NCBI GenBank assembly: GCA_905250115.1
Contig: CAJNOI010000023.1
Coordinates: forward strand, 573,381 to 637,380
Length of the DNA: 64,000 bases
DNA from: Adineta steineri
Lineage: Eukaryota > Rotifera > Eurotatoria > Adinetida > Adinetidae
Reading direction: 5' to 3'
Positions 1 to 13,000 of the stretch are shown piece by piece; positions within the stretch are counted from its first letter, which is position 1; each line of letters begins with the position of its first letter. A model generated the notes under the pieces. It had not been told where the DNA came from. It was given only the letters and a program-made list of their open reading frames with translations, and searched no databases. Made by a program: the position numbers and the translations under genes.

Positions 1-1080
1 TTTTTTTCTTTTACGAAGGAACCATTTGGGGTGATACCTCCCGTTTGAGCTCATATTTTGCTTATAGGTATAGTTCATAGTGTAGATAAAAACCCTTAAA
101 GAACGTGTTCCCGAACTCTGTTATTGTTGAAATATCGTGTTTTTAAGATATAGAGAAGGTCTTAAAACACACGTGTTTAGTATTATGAATTAGATATGTA
201 CATAATCCAAACTGAAACAGTTTGAGTTTGGTGCATGTTTAGTCGTGAAGTATGATGATTTGAAAAGTATTAAAGCTAATTGATTGAGTCATAAGGCTTT
301 CTAAAGAAGTAAACAAGTAAGTGTAACCTAAAGCAATATACTGGTATTTTATGAAACATAAATCGATTATTTATGAAATAGAACAACGAGCAATAAAAGA
401 GAATATCACATATTTAATCAACCTACAATAAATTCATCCATCAAGAAAAACAAACTTCTCCTGTCGAATCTTATTAAACTTAGGAAAAACATAATGAGAA
501 AATAAGATTATTTACCTTGTAAAATTTTATAAACGCTACTGATTAGTGGACTGCATAAGATTTTAATATTTAATGGTAAATCTGTAGGTAGAATGAAAGT
601 GATTCCAACTTTTATTCATTTTTCAAACTTTTCTTTTTCACAACTTTTAGTTTATTTTTAACCCTCTAATTACAGTTCCACATAGGAAAATGATTAGCAT
701 ATCACTCATCTATGGAAAAACAAATCTTCATGATTCTCATAGTCGACCCTACAGGATAAAAATTTGACTTTACAATTCACTGTTATTAGTACATGCTAGC
801 CCGAAAAATATTTTCATATAGATGTCACACATCATGATTTTGGTTGATCTTTTACTTGTCTTGAAAAACGATGAATAGTTAAGCATGTTCTCTAAATGTT
901 TTAAACAGACATTTTATATGTTGATTAATGCAAACTAAAAGTATTGAATAATATAGGAAATTATTTTTGTTGTATTCTATCTGATAAAATATATCCTTAT
1001 TCAAAATAACGATTGGTAATAGTTTATTTGAAAATATTTATTGTATATTAACTTCAACTAACGTAAATCAATGACGAAAA
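1..1080. other. AT-rich intergenic, nothing recognised
   Basis: No coding pattern, RNA gene or clear repeat is visible on either strand. The stretch is AT-rich with many stops in all frames. It lies directly upstream of the decayed transporter and may hold its former promoter. Confidence 0.5.
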
Positions 1081-1081
1081 T

Positions 1082-2789
1082 GGATTGGTATTATCTAGCT
1101 TTTGATTCAAGTCAATTCTTGTCAGTGCAAATATTTTTAGCTATGCAGCACTTTTTAAAGTTCTACCGAAATACGGTGTCTATAGTAAATATTGTCAATC
1201 ATCAAATGCAATTAAATCGACTGAAGAAGACTGTAGTTGTCAAACACACCAATATCAAGTAAAACCTTTTACAAATTTTCTTTATTTTAAAAGTTTGTAT
1301 TATAAAATGGATTGACTTTCGGCATAATATTTTTTAATTTACCATCGATATTCGTCGGTATATTGATTGATATGTTTGGTGGTCGTTTTGTTAAATTAAC
1401 CGCAATGTAATTCTTCTATTGTACTATATTTGATTTTTCACATTCTATCTGGAGTATTTCATGTTATCGGATGACTAGTACTGACTCTAGTTAGATCTAA
1501 TAAGTTTCCCAAACAAACTAAAAGAAGAATTTTTCACGAATTTTATTTATTTTTTATTATTTGTTTATACATTGTTTATAGCATTATCTGGTATCACTGT
1601 ACAAATAAGTAGTTATGTAACATGTAATTATTTTTCTGAAGAACGTGCATTTTTATTAACTTCACTTGTTGATTCAAGTTTATCAGCATCGCTTTGATAT
1701 TCCGTTTTTCAGGTAAATTTCGTATTAAAATATGATTACATTTTCTACAAAAACTATGTAGATTTTGATTGATAATAATAAATTAACATTATCTCAATTA
1801 TCTTATATTTGAATGTGATTCGGAGTATTAACGTTTATCTCATCATTTTTATTTCTTGATTGGAAATTTCCAATCCTGGATACCAACACTGGACTCAAAA
1901 TCAAAACATATGAACATGATATCAATAGGTGATATGTAGATAAAATTTAAAAGAAGCATTAACAAAACAGAGATGATTTGCAATGATTCTCATAAGACAA
2001 ACTGATTAATAAAACTTTTCGAATCGATAAAACCTGAGTATTTGAGATTCTAATTAAATATTACTATAACTATAAGCGTTTTTTTTTGATTATTTATTTT
2101 TCAATATTCATCAAAGAAAAATAATCGACTAAACTATCTAGGAGCACTTTGATTAAGATCACTTGATATGAAGTAGTATTGTCTGCACGATTTAGTCTGA
2201 TGTAAAATTATTGCATATAATTATTTAATTATAATTTATACAAAAGATAACAAAGAAAATAATTTTACAATATATCTATTAGTATATTCAAATAAATTTC
2301 TTTTAGATGATCGATATACATTTCCATTCAATATGACATCCTTATTTCAAATAGTTCTTTGTCAAATCTACCGTTATCATTCCTGCATAAGTTTTCCACT
2401 ATATTAGTCGTTCAATGATTGTAGCTAGATCACAAACAGTTATTTCTACGTTGTAATTAATTAAAGATAACAATTCTTTTCTTTATAACAGAAAAATTCA
2501 AATCAATGTCTTTTTCTCTAATTTGTTTAGTTTTTCATCTGAATATATATTGATAGATTGACTGGTATTATGTAGACGTCAGCAGGAGTTATTACTTGCA
2601 TTCAGTATGGATTTGTTCATTTAATAACAGATGTATCGCGATCGTGGAGAGTGAGACTCATCGAATATATATAAATTTAATATTCTCTATACTTATTTTC
2701 ATCTAGGCATGGATCATCGTTTTGATTTTGATTATATTTATGACATGCCATTTTATGCAAATATATTTTATTACTCTTAAAAAATTTTG
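1082..2789 (+). pseudogene. decayed MFS transporter, SLC43 (LAT3/4)-like
   Basis: Fragments of a 12-TM amino-acid transporter of the SLC43 type are read in order but in shifting frames. From about 1112: ILVSANIFSYAALFKVLP then KYGVYSKYC, which looks like TM1 and the first loop. Near 1340: LPSIFVGILIDMFGGRF, the classic MFS G-x-L-x-D-x-x-G-G-R loop. From 1545 to 1710 comes a TM pair ending FSEERAFLLTSLVDSS. From about 1768 there is a block with two in-frame stops ending FLFLDWKFPILD. Near 2554-2650: LTGIM, stop, TSAGVITCIQYGFVHL. A well-formed intron (2651-2706) then joins SRSW-R to AWIIVLILIIFMTCHFMQ, the last TM, with a stop at about 2787. The premature TAG sits where a Trp codon (TGG) is likely. 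Frameshifts, several stops and a damaged middle (1930-2540) mark it as dead. The family call rests on motif resemblance only; another MFS family is possible. Confidence 0.6.
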
Positions 2790-2815
2790 AAAGTATATAG
2801 AAGTTGTTCTATCCA

Positions 2816-2878
2816 GAGGGTGTGGGTGTGAGTATAAGAAATAAAGAAGATACATACACCCACACCCACACTCTCAAG
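2816..2878. repeat. telomere-like (TGTGGG) hairpin
   Basis: GGTGTGGGTGTGAGTAT is followed after a short spacer by ATACACCCACACCCACAC, so the unit is an imperfect inverted repeat of TGTGGG-type sequence. It ends in CTCTCAAGAT. The same outer sequence (ATCTTGAG next to a TGTGGG run) recurs at the other telomere-like patches in the window, so this is a dispersed family and not a chance GT-rich run. Confidence 0.55.
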
Positions 2879-3084
2879 ATATTGTTGAATAATATTTGCC
2901 GAATATTCAATCGGAAGATCAACAACTACATTTTGATCATTGATCTACTGTGTGAAACAAAACAATAAAATCAATTGTACAATACATTTCTGACACCATA
3001 TAATGTCGATATACTTTCTCTTTCGACTGAATATAAAATAACAAAAACGTTTGATTTTATTCTTGAAAAAGCATAAAGTTTCTC

Positions 3085-3618
3085 TATAAGAGCCTGATTT
3101 TCGATGTATTCTTAACAAGAATAACATTAAATTTTGTTTGAAACACTTTGTTTTCACATCCCTCCTACAGAATTTCAATATCATGAACATTTTTTTTATA
3201 TTTACAGCAAACAATGTCTGATATTTCATATCAGTTTTGAAAAAGGAAACGGATTCATTGTTTTTATTTGTTATTAAACTCAAATTTTGTATTTGTTGCA
3301 AATACTTTAAAAAGAAAAGAAAAGAAAATCCTTATTAACATCATTTATGTAGCCGAACAGAGAAAAAAATAAACTTTTTGTTTTTCTTTTGTTCAGTTTT
3401 CAGTGAAATAGAGAAGAGTTTGTCTATCATTTACGTTAATTCTCATAGTTAATGACTAAGAAAAGTAACTAAAAACAAACAATTTGTTTTTATTTCATTC
3501 AATAGAAGACACAAATCAATAACAAATAATGGTTTATGAATAATAATAAATGTAAAAATGTAGAAGAATATATTTTATTATATAGATATGAACAGAAAAA
3601 TGAATAAATTTTAGAAAT
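3085..3618. repeat. diverged direct repeat, copy 1
   Basis: About 530 bp that match 5335-5855 in the same orientation with roughly 80% identity by eye. Shared landmarks in order: GATTTTCGATGTATT, AACATTAAATTTT, GGAAACGGATTCATTG, CTTTTTGTTTTTCT, AACAATTTGTTTTTATTTC and ATGAATAAATTTTA at the 3' end. No coding potential or terminal inverted repeat was found, so it may be an old segmental duplication or a SINE- or MITE-derived unit. Confidence 0.65.
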
Positions 3619-4779
3619 TATTTGCAACATTTTTCATCAGATAATCAATAATAAAATGGAAATATTTGTATTGAATAAAACAAATGAGAAAATCATCTAT
3701 TCCCAATAATATCAATCATTAGAAATCAAATGAAATTCTTCTCACTTTTATTTATTTCATCCTTTTCTCATTATATTTAGTGAAATCGTCAACTAAATTC
3801 AACACTCTTCAAATTATTCAATACCAAAAAAATGATTCTCAAATGATATTTTTTGCTTTATTTTTATGTCTTTGTTTCATTTAAAATAAAGGTAATAATC
3901 AGTGAATGAATGACTCTGATGCTCACTGCATATAATCGTTTTTATATAGAATATTTGTGATAAAACATCATATGAATTTTGAATAAAATATTATATCTGT
4001 TGTAAACATCAAACTCTACGAGATAGAATGTGACGTAAATTAGTTCAAACAACAGTCATAATATGATTATTTCAATAAAAACAAAAACATTGAAAATCAG
4101 CACTTTCTGAAGGAAATACAAAGTTTCCTGAAAGAAAAAGAATGTATTTGAACAAAGTATTTAATATTATTTTTTATTCATTCATTTGAAAGTCTATAGA
4201 GTTAAGCTGTAACTACGTTGTTAGTTATGAAATTATTGTTGAAAAGATATTGCGTCGATAAAATAATTCAGTATTGATATAACTGCTGTTTCCTTTGTGT
4301 TCACTTTCTCTCTCTACATAAATATTCAATCACAAATTAAGAAATATATGTCATATTTTATTTCTCCAATGAGAAAAATGATTAAAAGAATATAAATAGC
4401 TTTTTATAGTGTGGAGAATATTGAGAGACAAATATAATATCCACAATCACCGCGACAGTCATATCTAAATGTAAAATCATTCAAAGGATCTATGTATTTC
4501 AAATGACTGTGATTATAATTAGAATCATAGTTATAGTTCTTTCTCTATTGATTAACCATATCTAAGAGACTATAACTAAATGAAGATCAAGTGCTAGTCA
4601 TTTTTGTTTTCTTGACTGTTTTATTTCGATTTCCAATTAAATCATTAATCTATTCTATAAAATAACTATTGTATACGATAAAATCAAATTAAAATCCATT
4701 TCTAACTATAACTATTGTCTAATTCTCAATTCATTTAGAAGAATCTTTGTGTATAGGAGAACATTTTTGACGTCACTTT

Positions 4780-5060
4780 CTTTTTCTGTGTTAGGAAATG
4801 TTGCATATCCTTTGAACAGCACTGATCTTTCAATGTTTTATTAACTAATAATTACATTAAATGTTGTCTCAAACAATTTTATATTTATAAGAGATAACAA
4901 CTCTACCTGACAAGATTTGTTTTTTTTTGAAAATTAACATTAGAAAAGGAAGTGGGCTGATTGTTTTTATTAATATATGATATTTTGTTGCAAATGTTTT
5001 AGATTAACACAAAGATATACGTCAGAAAAAACTGATTATTTAAAACAAAGAGAGAGAGAG
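4780..5060. repeat. diverged direct repeat, partial middle copy
   Basis: A weaker, shorter relative of the repeat at 3085 and 5335. It has TTTCAATGTTTTATTAACTA, then ACATTAAATGTTGTCTCAAA, then AGAAAAGGAAGTGGGCTGA followed by TTGTTTTTATT and TTGTTGCAAATG. Order and orientation match the other copies, with more substitutions and internal deletions. Confidence 0.45.
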
Positions 5061-5334
5061 AGGGAGTATGACATTAGAGAAGCATGATAAATACTTTTTC
5101 TATTATTTTATTGAGTTTTAATTAGAAATTGGTATGAAAAACTTCTAAGTGCGAAAAACATGATCTAAATTTGTTTTTCTATATCACCATATTAATTGTT
5201 AAGGAATATTAGATGTTACTTGAAATATAGATTTGAAAAATTAATGAGAAATACAAATGATTCTTTGGCAAAATATATTCAAATAAACAGTTTAATTTCT
5301 TTGTAATTATATGATTAACTTCAGCAAACGTTAT

Positions 5335-5855
5335 ACTTCCTTTTCAAAGGTATGATTTTCGATGTATTATTAACTAGATTAACATTAAATTTTATTTGAA
5401 ACACTCATTTGTTTTCACATCCTTCCTTCAAAATTTCAATATCATAAATATTTTTTTATATTTACAGTAAATAATCGCTGACTTTTCATATTATAGTTTT
5501 GAAAAAGGAAACGGATTCATTGTTTTTCTTTCTTGACGCATTAAAATGTTGTGTTTGCAGCAAATATTTCAAAAAAAAAGAAAACTCCCATTGACGTCAT
5601 TAGGTAGGCGAATAGAGAAGAAAAAAAGAAACTTTTTGTTTTTCTCTTGTTCAGTTTTCACTAAAACATAGAAGAGTTTTTCTGTCATTTAAGTCAATTC
5701 TTACGGTTGATTATTGGCGAATGTAACTAAAAAGTAACAATTTGTTTTTATTTCATTCAGAAGAAGATAAATATCATAATAATTAATAAAAAGATGCAGA
5801 AGAATTTGTTTTATTATATAGATATTAACAGAAAAATGAATAAATTTTAAAGAAG
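5335..5855. repeat. diverged direct repeat, copy 2
   Basis: The second long copy of the 530-bp unit at 3085-3618, same strand, 2.25 kb downstream. It carries the same ordered landmarks (TTTTCGATGTATTATTAACT, GGAAACGGATTCATTG, ACTTTTTGTTTTTCTCTTG, ACAATTTGTTTTTATTTCA). Small indels separate the copies. Confidence 0.65.
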
Positions 5856-6591
5856 ATCAATTATGAAACACAACAAGATGGAGGGTTGCATTGTAGTTTA
5901 TTAGAAAAAATAACATGAAGTAACTTTAACTTATTTAAGTCTGACTCAGTTAATATGAACTGAGAAGAAAAATGAGTAACTCCATCAATATCATTCTATA
6001 CGTGTATCATAAACTATAAAAAGTAATGAAAAGATTTTCTTTTATTTTTGATATAAATATTTTTAAAGAAGAAAGATTTTGTGAATCACAATGTTTAATG
6101 ATAACAAGAGAAGGGTGGATAATAAATACAAGATAAAAGAATATGTTTTTGTTATTTATAATAGATGACAAAAGATGAATTGGAGGAACATTTTAAAGTC
6201 AATGGTGCTCAAAATTGATTATATAATGACGGATAAGATAGTTTAAATGTGTGTTTTGTGTATCGGTTTTTCTTTTCTTTATACGTTGTATTAGGAGAGC
6301 GCAGTATACCAAAGAATGCAGTGTGAGAAGCTCTGTAATTTATATTATTGAACTATGTTTGATGAAAAACAAGAAAATTCGTTGCATAAAAATAAATGAT
6401 CGTGTTCACATATTATTTTATCAGTTTTACAATCGAAAGATATAAAGATAAAATAAGATACAATTTAGAATTTGTAGAGTTTCTCATTCTAGATTTTGTT
6501 ATATATATTTTGTTTTTCTAGTAGAATGTTTGAATAAATGCAAAACTGATACATACGACGCTCACATTCAATCTCTCTTACCGGTTGGTGT

Positions 6592-6655
6592 TTGAGGACT
6601 GAGAGTGTGGATGAAGTTGAAAGATTTGTTTTTATCCACACTTACATCTGATTCA
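6592..6655. repeat. degenerate telomere-like hairpin
   Basis: GAGAGTGTGGATGAAG and, about 20 bases on, TTATCCACACTTACATC form an imperfect inverted repeat. It resembles the other TGTGGG palindromes but is more decayed. Confidence 0.35.
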
Positions 6656-7601
6656 TAAATTTCTGGAACTTCTCACCCATAGATAGTGATAACGCGTCAG
6701 CCGTACTGTACTTCTATCTCTATTTTTCATTACAAAAATTTGATATGAATGATTCGATGAATTAAAGATAAAATCAATCTATAAATTGACATCAGAAATC
6801 ATTTTTTTTGTACGAGTTTCATCTTTGTGATAAATTCTGCGTATGTGATAAAATCACGTCTTTTCTCGATGATTTTCTGAATGCTTTTTTATCCTCCATC
6901 TGTTCAATATTTTGATTTATTTTTTTATTCATCTTCTGTTGACACTTTTCTCTCTCTTTAGATTCCTTTTTTTTATTTTTCTTTGTTCTTTACAAAACAA
7001 AATTTTACTTTCAGATATCTTTTAGCTGCTGTAAGTTACTGCATTTTATTTTTTCTAGACTATCATAATTCTTAGTCCATAAGATTCAATAAGAAAATAT
7101 AGTTAGTAGTGAGTTGAATCTGTGAACAGCCAAATTTTGACGGGCGGATCTGATTCTTGATCCGTGAATTGAAAAAACTTCAAACTATGATATAGACGTA
7201 TCCAGAAACTTGTCTTATACATTCAAAAAAATATGGTTGTCATTTACTTCAAACGGCCCACTAGCATAAGGGATAGTTGAAGTAAGTAATAATTCATCAT
7301 TGAATAACAAAGTACGGCTTTATCTTATCTAATTTTTGTTAACTCAGATTATACTTTAGTGATTCAGTTTAGAAGTGTGATGTTATTGTTATATTTAAAA
7401 TAACTCTTTCAGATATTTCCTAAAATAATTACATATGACTCGTATGTAACTATCTGTTTTAGCTCAGAATATTGTGCTCTTTCTATTATAGTACATGATA
7501 TATATTACACTATATTCACATTAATTACTAAAATCGTAAAAAGAGAGTTATTTTGAAAATAATAATAACTTCTCACGTCTGATTCAACTATATTTAAGCT
7601 A

Positions 7602-7863
7602 GGGATGTACCAAGCCCGAGAGGCTCGCATTCGGTTAGGGTTTGGGTGTGAGTGAAAACAATAGAACCCGCAGTCACCGCATCAATATCCAAACTCTCAC
7701 CCACACCCACATTCACATTCACACCCTCGAGATGGGTGGCTGCGGGTGACAGTGTGGGTATGAGTGTGGTGAGTGCGGATACTATTCTTTTTACTCTCAC
7801 CCACACACCCATCTTCCCACTCGATCCTTAATCGAGTCCGAGGGGTTCGGTCTCGGTACATCC
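7602..7863. mobile_element. 262-bp palindromic element with telomere-like core
   Basis: The ends are inverted repeats: GGATGTACCAAGCCCGA on the left, and on the right the complement of GGATGTACCGAGACCGA. The interior is unusually GC-rich and is built of alternating GTGTGGG/GTGAGTG and CCCACAC/CACTCAC runs, including a central CCCTCGAGATGGG. It looks like a non-autonomous foldback/MITE that carries or collected TGTGGG-like sequence. Superfamily unknown; I could not define a target-site duplication. Open frames across it are repeat artefacts. Confidence 0.55.
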
Positions 7864-7944
7864 TTAAGTTTAAGCTTAGGTCTCTGATTCGAATCGAATA
7901 AACAAAGATTTTAATCGATACCCGCAAGAGTCCCAGTGAAACTT

Positions 7945-8272
7945 TTTTTATCCTGGTTTACTTTTCAGTAGAATATCAACTCTCTCTTTAACGCCTTTCA
8001 TTCTTTTAGTATCTTCAGGTCTTTTAATCTTTTTGGTCCCTTAAGTAACATTAGTTTCTTTAGTCCTTTTAGATCCTTTAACTCCGTTTAGTTTCTGTCG
8101 CCCTTTTACGTACTTTAACTCCCTGTAGTCCTCTTAGATCCTTTAGTGCTTTTACACCCTTTATCTCTTTCATATATTTTAACTCTCTTTAGTCCCATTA
8201 TTCCCTTTGGGCCTTTTAGGTGTTTTAACTCCTTTCAGTCCTTTAGTCTTTTTGGTTCATCTAGTCTGATCA
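7945..8272. repeat. degenerate periodic tract, CTTTTAGTCC-type units
   Basis: For about 320 bases the + strand cycles through variants of CCTTTTAGTC, CTTTAACTCC, CCTTTAGTGC and TTTTAGATCC at a spacing of roughly 8-12 bases. The bias is strand-asymmetric: pyrimidine-rich with one regular TTTAG or TTTAA per unit. It is not an exact tandem array and has no convincing coding frame. It lies about 440 bp upstream of the giant membrane-protein gene. Confidence 0.6.
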
Positions 8273-8710
8273 AGAATATAGTTGATACACCCAAGGTTCT
8301 CACCGCCCAACCTCATGATTTTTACAACAATATTTATCTGTTGAATAGTGTATTCTACGTGTTCCTCTCAAAACATACATAATATAGCATGTGTTTTAAT
8401 TCTATTATAACTAGAAATATGTTTGACCAAAGAAAACATAGATTACAAAGCAATAATTTTCATGACGAATGTGAAAAAATAATGATAGATAGTATTTTAC
8501 GTGTGGAATTCAAGGCTCTTCAAAATACCGAGAATAAGTTCAGAATATAATGTTCTACGAGGCAAAACAATTGCGCCACATTTGTCATAATCAATTTTCT
8601 CACCCATATATCATTATATCCTGAGCTTATTCATGTTATCGTAAAGATTCGTAAATTCTACATATATAAAATGCGATCCATCGAGATTTTTTTTATAGTG
8701 GTCATAGAAT

Positions 8711-10070
8711 ATGTTATTGAACAATTTTTATTTTCTGTCATCACGTATGTCTTTAATCAGCACATTTTCAGATAAACAATACTATCAAAGTATAATGCCA
8801 ATCACTACCTATCTGCTGTCTCGTCTAGCAGTTGTTGAGACTGCCTTCCGTCATCTGAATATGTTTGAAACTGGTATTCAAGATGAATCTGTTATACGAG
8901 ATGAACGTCGATCAACTAAACTATTTTTAGCTCTTCTCAGTATTTCATTAGTCATTATCGGATTGTATTACTCAGTTATACGATATAGACAAACCATTTC
9001 AATTCCATCTCCGTCAATTATCGAATATTCTAGTTCATCGGAAAAAGTATTATTACAATGTTCTTGTAAGAATGCAGCAGTAAAATATGACGAATTTGTT
9101 GAAATAAAACCTTCTTATCATGAATTATGTGATAGTGATTTTGTTTCTGATCGATATATTGATCGACTCTATAGTCTCTATGAACAAAATTTGGATAGAT
9201 CGATTTCAACAGACATTCATCGAATAGCTGTATTTCAATTTCAAACACTTCGTACACTTTGTCAATTAGCAAAAAAAATAACTAACGATAGTCTTGCAAA
9301 ATTTTTAAAAAATGAATTTATTCAAACTCAAGTCATGGCTAAAGAATTATTTGAAAATCAAATGGCATCATTGATAACAGATTATATTAATAGAACATCA
9401 AAAACATTTGTGAGAACATTGAAGTTTATTCAAGATGTTACAGCACAAAGTTTATTTATGACTGGTGCTTCAGTAACTAGTGTTATTCCCAGAGCGTACT
9501 TTGAAGAACTTCCTCTTGACACTTTTCCATATCCTGGAATAAAATACACATTTGAAGATGAATCTTCTTGTACGTGTTCAAGTTCTACTGCTAATAATTG
9601 TATGGGTTTAGCAACATTGAATAATGATAATGTTCCTGGTTTTCAAACAGGTTGTTATATGTTAAGTGCACTTCTTCATTCTACACTTGAAATCTGCTAC
9701 AATCAAGAATATATCAACACTTTAACTAGCTCTTGGAATGAATATCGAAAGCTCAATGATTCAAATTCATATCCCACAGTTGAAGTATTACTTAGTCAAA
9801 TGTTCATTACTAATTGGTCACGTCATGCATCTTTTGAACGTTATTTTAATCATTGTGCACCGACTCTATGTCAATATACAGCAACTTCAATACACGATTT
9901 CTGGTTTATTATCATAACATTGATCGGGTTCTTTGGTGGATTATCATCAGTATTGAGAATCGTTATACCTTTGTTGATTACGAAACTTTGGCCAATTATT
10001 TGGAAGTTTATTACTAGACGACGAGGACGAGCGGCAACTACACATATGGTAGAGACAGACGTGAATACAG
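8711..10070 (+). CDS. module 1 exon of the giant membrane protein
   Basis: An open frame of about 453 codons running to a phase-1 donor (ATACAG/GTATTT) 14 bases before the in-frame TAG. TM1 is LFLALLSISLVIIGLYYSVI after the basic RDERRSTK. The ectodomain opens with CSCKNAAVKYDEF and P-S-YHELCDSDFVS and ends YFNHCAPTLCQYTA. TM2 is FWFIIITLIGFFGGLSSVL, then a basic tail (RRRGRA). It could be read as a complete 457-aa protein ending at 10084 if the donor is unused. Confidence 0.75.
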
Positions 10071-13000
10071 GTATTTATCTATAGTTTTCTTTTTTAAAGA
10101 TATATGCTAGTGTGCTCTCTCCACGTCGTCAAAATTCTAACTAAGCTACATTTGAAAAGCATGTATCTTAGGAGAAACAGCTTACTTCAAAAGACTTCAA
10201 CCGTTCAGACTTCAGATTTTTGCTTTATTCATCGAAATGTATCTGTTCTAAGTGTTTCAGAAATTTTTGCCTAACTGTACAATAGAAGTCTTACCTATTA
10301 CTAAAACGATTATTTTTCTCTCTATAGATATACAGTAGAACGGGATAAAAGGATGTAGACTATCAGTGCAAGAATTAAATAAGATCAGTTGTATATGAAA
10401 CAAGTTCAGATATTATTAGCATAAAATCGCGTTTTGAGCGAAATGTTTCGCGTAAGTTCTGTCCGATTACTGTGATTCAGAAGTAAATAAAACAGATTCA
10501 AATACAAAAAATGATTATTCTTTAATTGTATCTCTTTTTAGTACTCTCCGTTAGTCAACGTATAAAACGATTGTTGGGATTAATCAAACAAGCATTGATT
10601 GATTTAAATTTATTTCAAAGTATTCCTCCAACACAAGATGAAAATATTATTCGACAACAACGTTACACTACACGACTTTATATAATTCTATCAATTATAG
10701 CGTTGATCATTTTCACTATTTTTACATCTGTTGATCCACAAACAAATACTTCTGAATCAATATCAGCAGATGATTTTATTCAACTTTATGAGAAATATTC
10801 AAAAACACTTGATTGTCCTTGTACTCAAACAACAATTGACTATGAATTCATTTTTAGTATGAAACCGCAATATCATGAAGTATGTTCAAGTGAATTTGTT
10901 TCTTCTAAATGGATCAATATTAAATTTAATAAATGTCCAATGACAAATTTATTAACAAATGATTTTCGTTATCAATCTCAATTTCATTTTCAACTTTTAT
11001 CAACATTATGTCAAATGGCTAATGAAACAATTCAAGATTCTCTTCAATCATTCTATCGAACTAAATTTGTTACAAATAAAATATTCGATCCTCAATCATT
11101 TCAGACACAAGTCGATTCAATCGTGGTAGGTTTCAAAAAAAGTCTACCTGCATCATTTCAACGTGTAATTCAATTGATAAGAACAAACTTTAAAATTAAT
11201 CAATTCATTACACCAATGAATTCTATATTTAGTTTTCATGCTGATGATGATGATGATGATTTTAACGAACATATTGCATTATTGCCATTTAAGCATAAAC
11301 CACCAGAAGAATTATTATTAGACGAGACATATTTGTGCTCTTCCCCTTCTGGTTCGGAATGTTACCCAAAGACCATAATAAAAGACAATGAAATTAACAA
11401 CATCATTCCCGGAATGGTTCAATCAGAGTTTCCTTTCGAAGCACTCTTGATGTCAACATTAGAATGTTTATATAATGAAACATGTCTTTCTAACATTAAA
11501 AAATTCATTAACTCAACTCAATCATCAATTAACATTACTACATTAAAATCATCATCATCGTTGAATAATAATCAATATGATCGAATTGAAACATTAGCTA
11601 ATGATCTTTTTATTCGATCATGGGATGATAATAATTCCTATGGATCATATTTTAACCAATGTCGTGCATTAACATGTCAATACAGTTATAAAAGTCGATT
11701 GAGATTTATTTATATTGTAGCAAGAATTGCTGGATTTATGGGTGGTATCAATGTTGTTCTATATCTATTATTACCATTTATTGTTAAATTATTGATGAAA
11801 ACTTGGAATTATATTCTTCAACGTCAACAAAATAATTTCAATGCCGTAAGAGCATCAACATCTATACAGACCCGTACGAAAATTTGAGATAAAATTTTTA
11901 TAGTAAGTAACTAACTAGTATTATTCATTTTAGGATTTTGGAGTTCTCTTCGAACTCTTTGGATATCTGGTAAAAAAAAGATTGAAGAATTAAATCTCTA
12001 TCCAATTATTCCACCGACAACAGATTCACAAATTATTCGTCGACGTCGACACATAACTCGAATCTATTTGATATTATTAATTACAACCTTGTTCATTCTT
12101 ATTATTTATACATCATTGAAACAAGAGACAGTGACAGACTCAGTTTCATACCCATCATTATCAAAATACGAAGAATTATTTGTTCAATATCCTGTAACAT
12201 TACAATGTCCATGTAATCGTATTACAATCAAATTCAAGGAGTTTATATCTCAAACTGAACCTCAATATTATGAGATCTGTTCGAGTATTTTCGTTTCAAA
12301 AGAATGGTTCAATAGCGTGCCTGACGGATTTCTATATAACATCGAAATGAGCAAAATTGATTTTCGTAAAATACTTCGGATGCAATTCGAAACTTTGTCA
12401 ACACTTTGTGAAATCTCTCAAAATGCATTAAATATATCGTTGTCAATATTCAAAGAAACTGATTTGATTACAGCATATGTTATTTCTCGTACTGAATTCG
12501 ACAGTCGAATAAAATTAGTCGTCGAACAGTTCAAACAAACAATATCTGATCAGTTTATAGAGACATTCAAGTTGATTCAAGCAATAAATCATGCAAATCA
12601 GCTTGGCACATTACATTCGTCTAACTGGATGTTCTTTCGAAAAAATCCACATAATAATGTCAATATACATAAAGGTGAGCTGATGAATGTACTAACTCGA
12701 CCACAAAAATATGGAACACATGATTGTTCATGCGGAATACAATCGAATTGTTCAAATCTAGCAGAATTCCCATTTCCGACATCAGAAGAACCATTCATAC
12801 AACATCTTCCAGGATTTCTTCATGGCTGTATGATGCTTGATTCTTTGTTGCAGTCAACTTTGACTTGTCTCTATAATAAGACATGTCTTGATTTTATGCA
12901 AGCATCTATCTATTATTCTAAACCTTTACCAGTTAAAGTTCTCACGTATTCTTCATTAACAATGCCTAATACAACGCTTGAATCACTTCTTAATCAAACG

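Larger units (their letters stand above)
2880..6590. other. gene-poor AT-rich intergenic tract
   Basis: Apart from the three-copy direct repeat listed separately, I see no gene. Open frames here, such as 2945-3301 (-) and 6251-6445 (+), are A/T- or repeat-driven and have no recognisable protein pattern or conserved splice context. Confidence 0.5.

Noticed and set aside
2945..3301. 118-codon open frame on the minus strand
   Set aside because: It coincides with copy 1 of the diverged direct repeat. The corresponding frame is broken in copy 2, and the protein shows no domain or composition of a real gene.
7594..7927. Two overlapping minus-strand frames rich in Val/Gly/His/Thr
   Set aside because: They are translations of the telomere-like GT/CA palindromic element and have no start or splice context.
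12598..12798. 66-codon minus-strand frame
   Set aside because: Antisense shadow of module 3 of the giant membrane protein.
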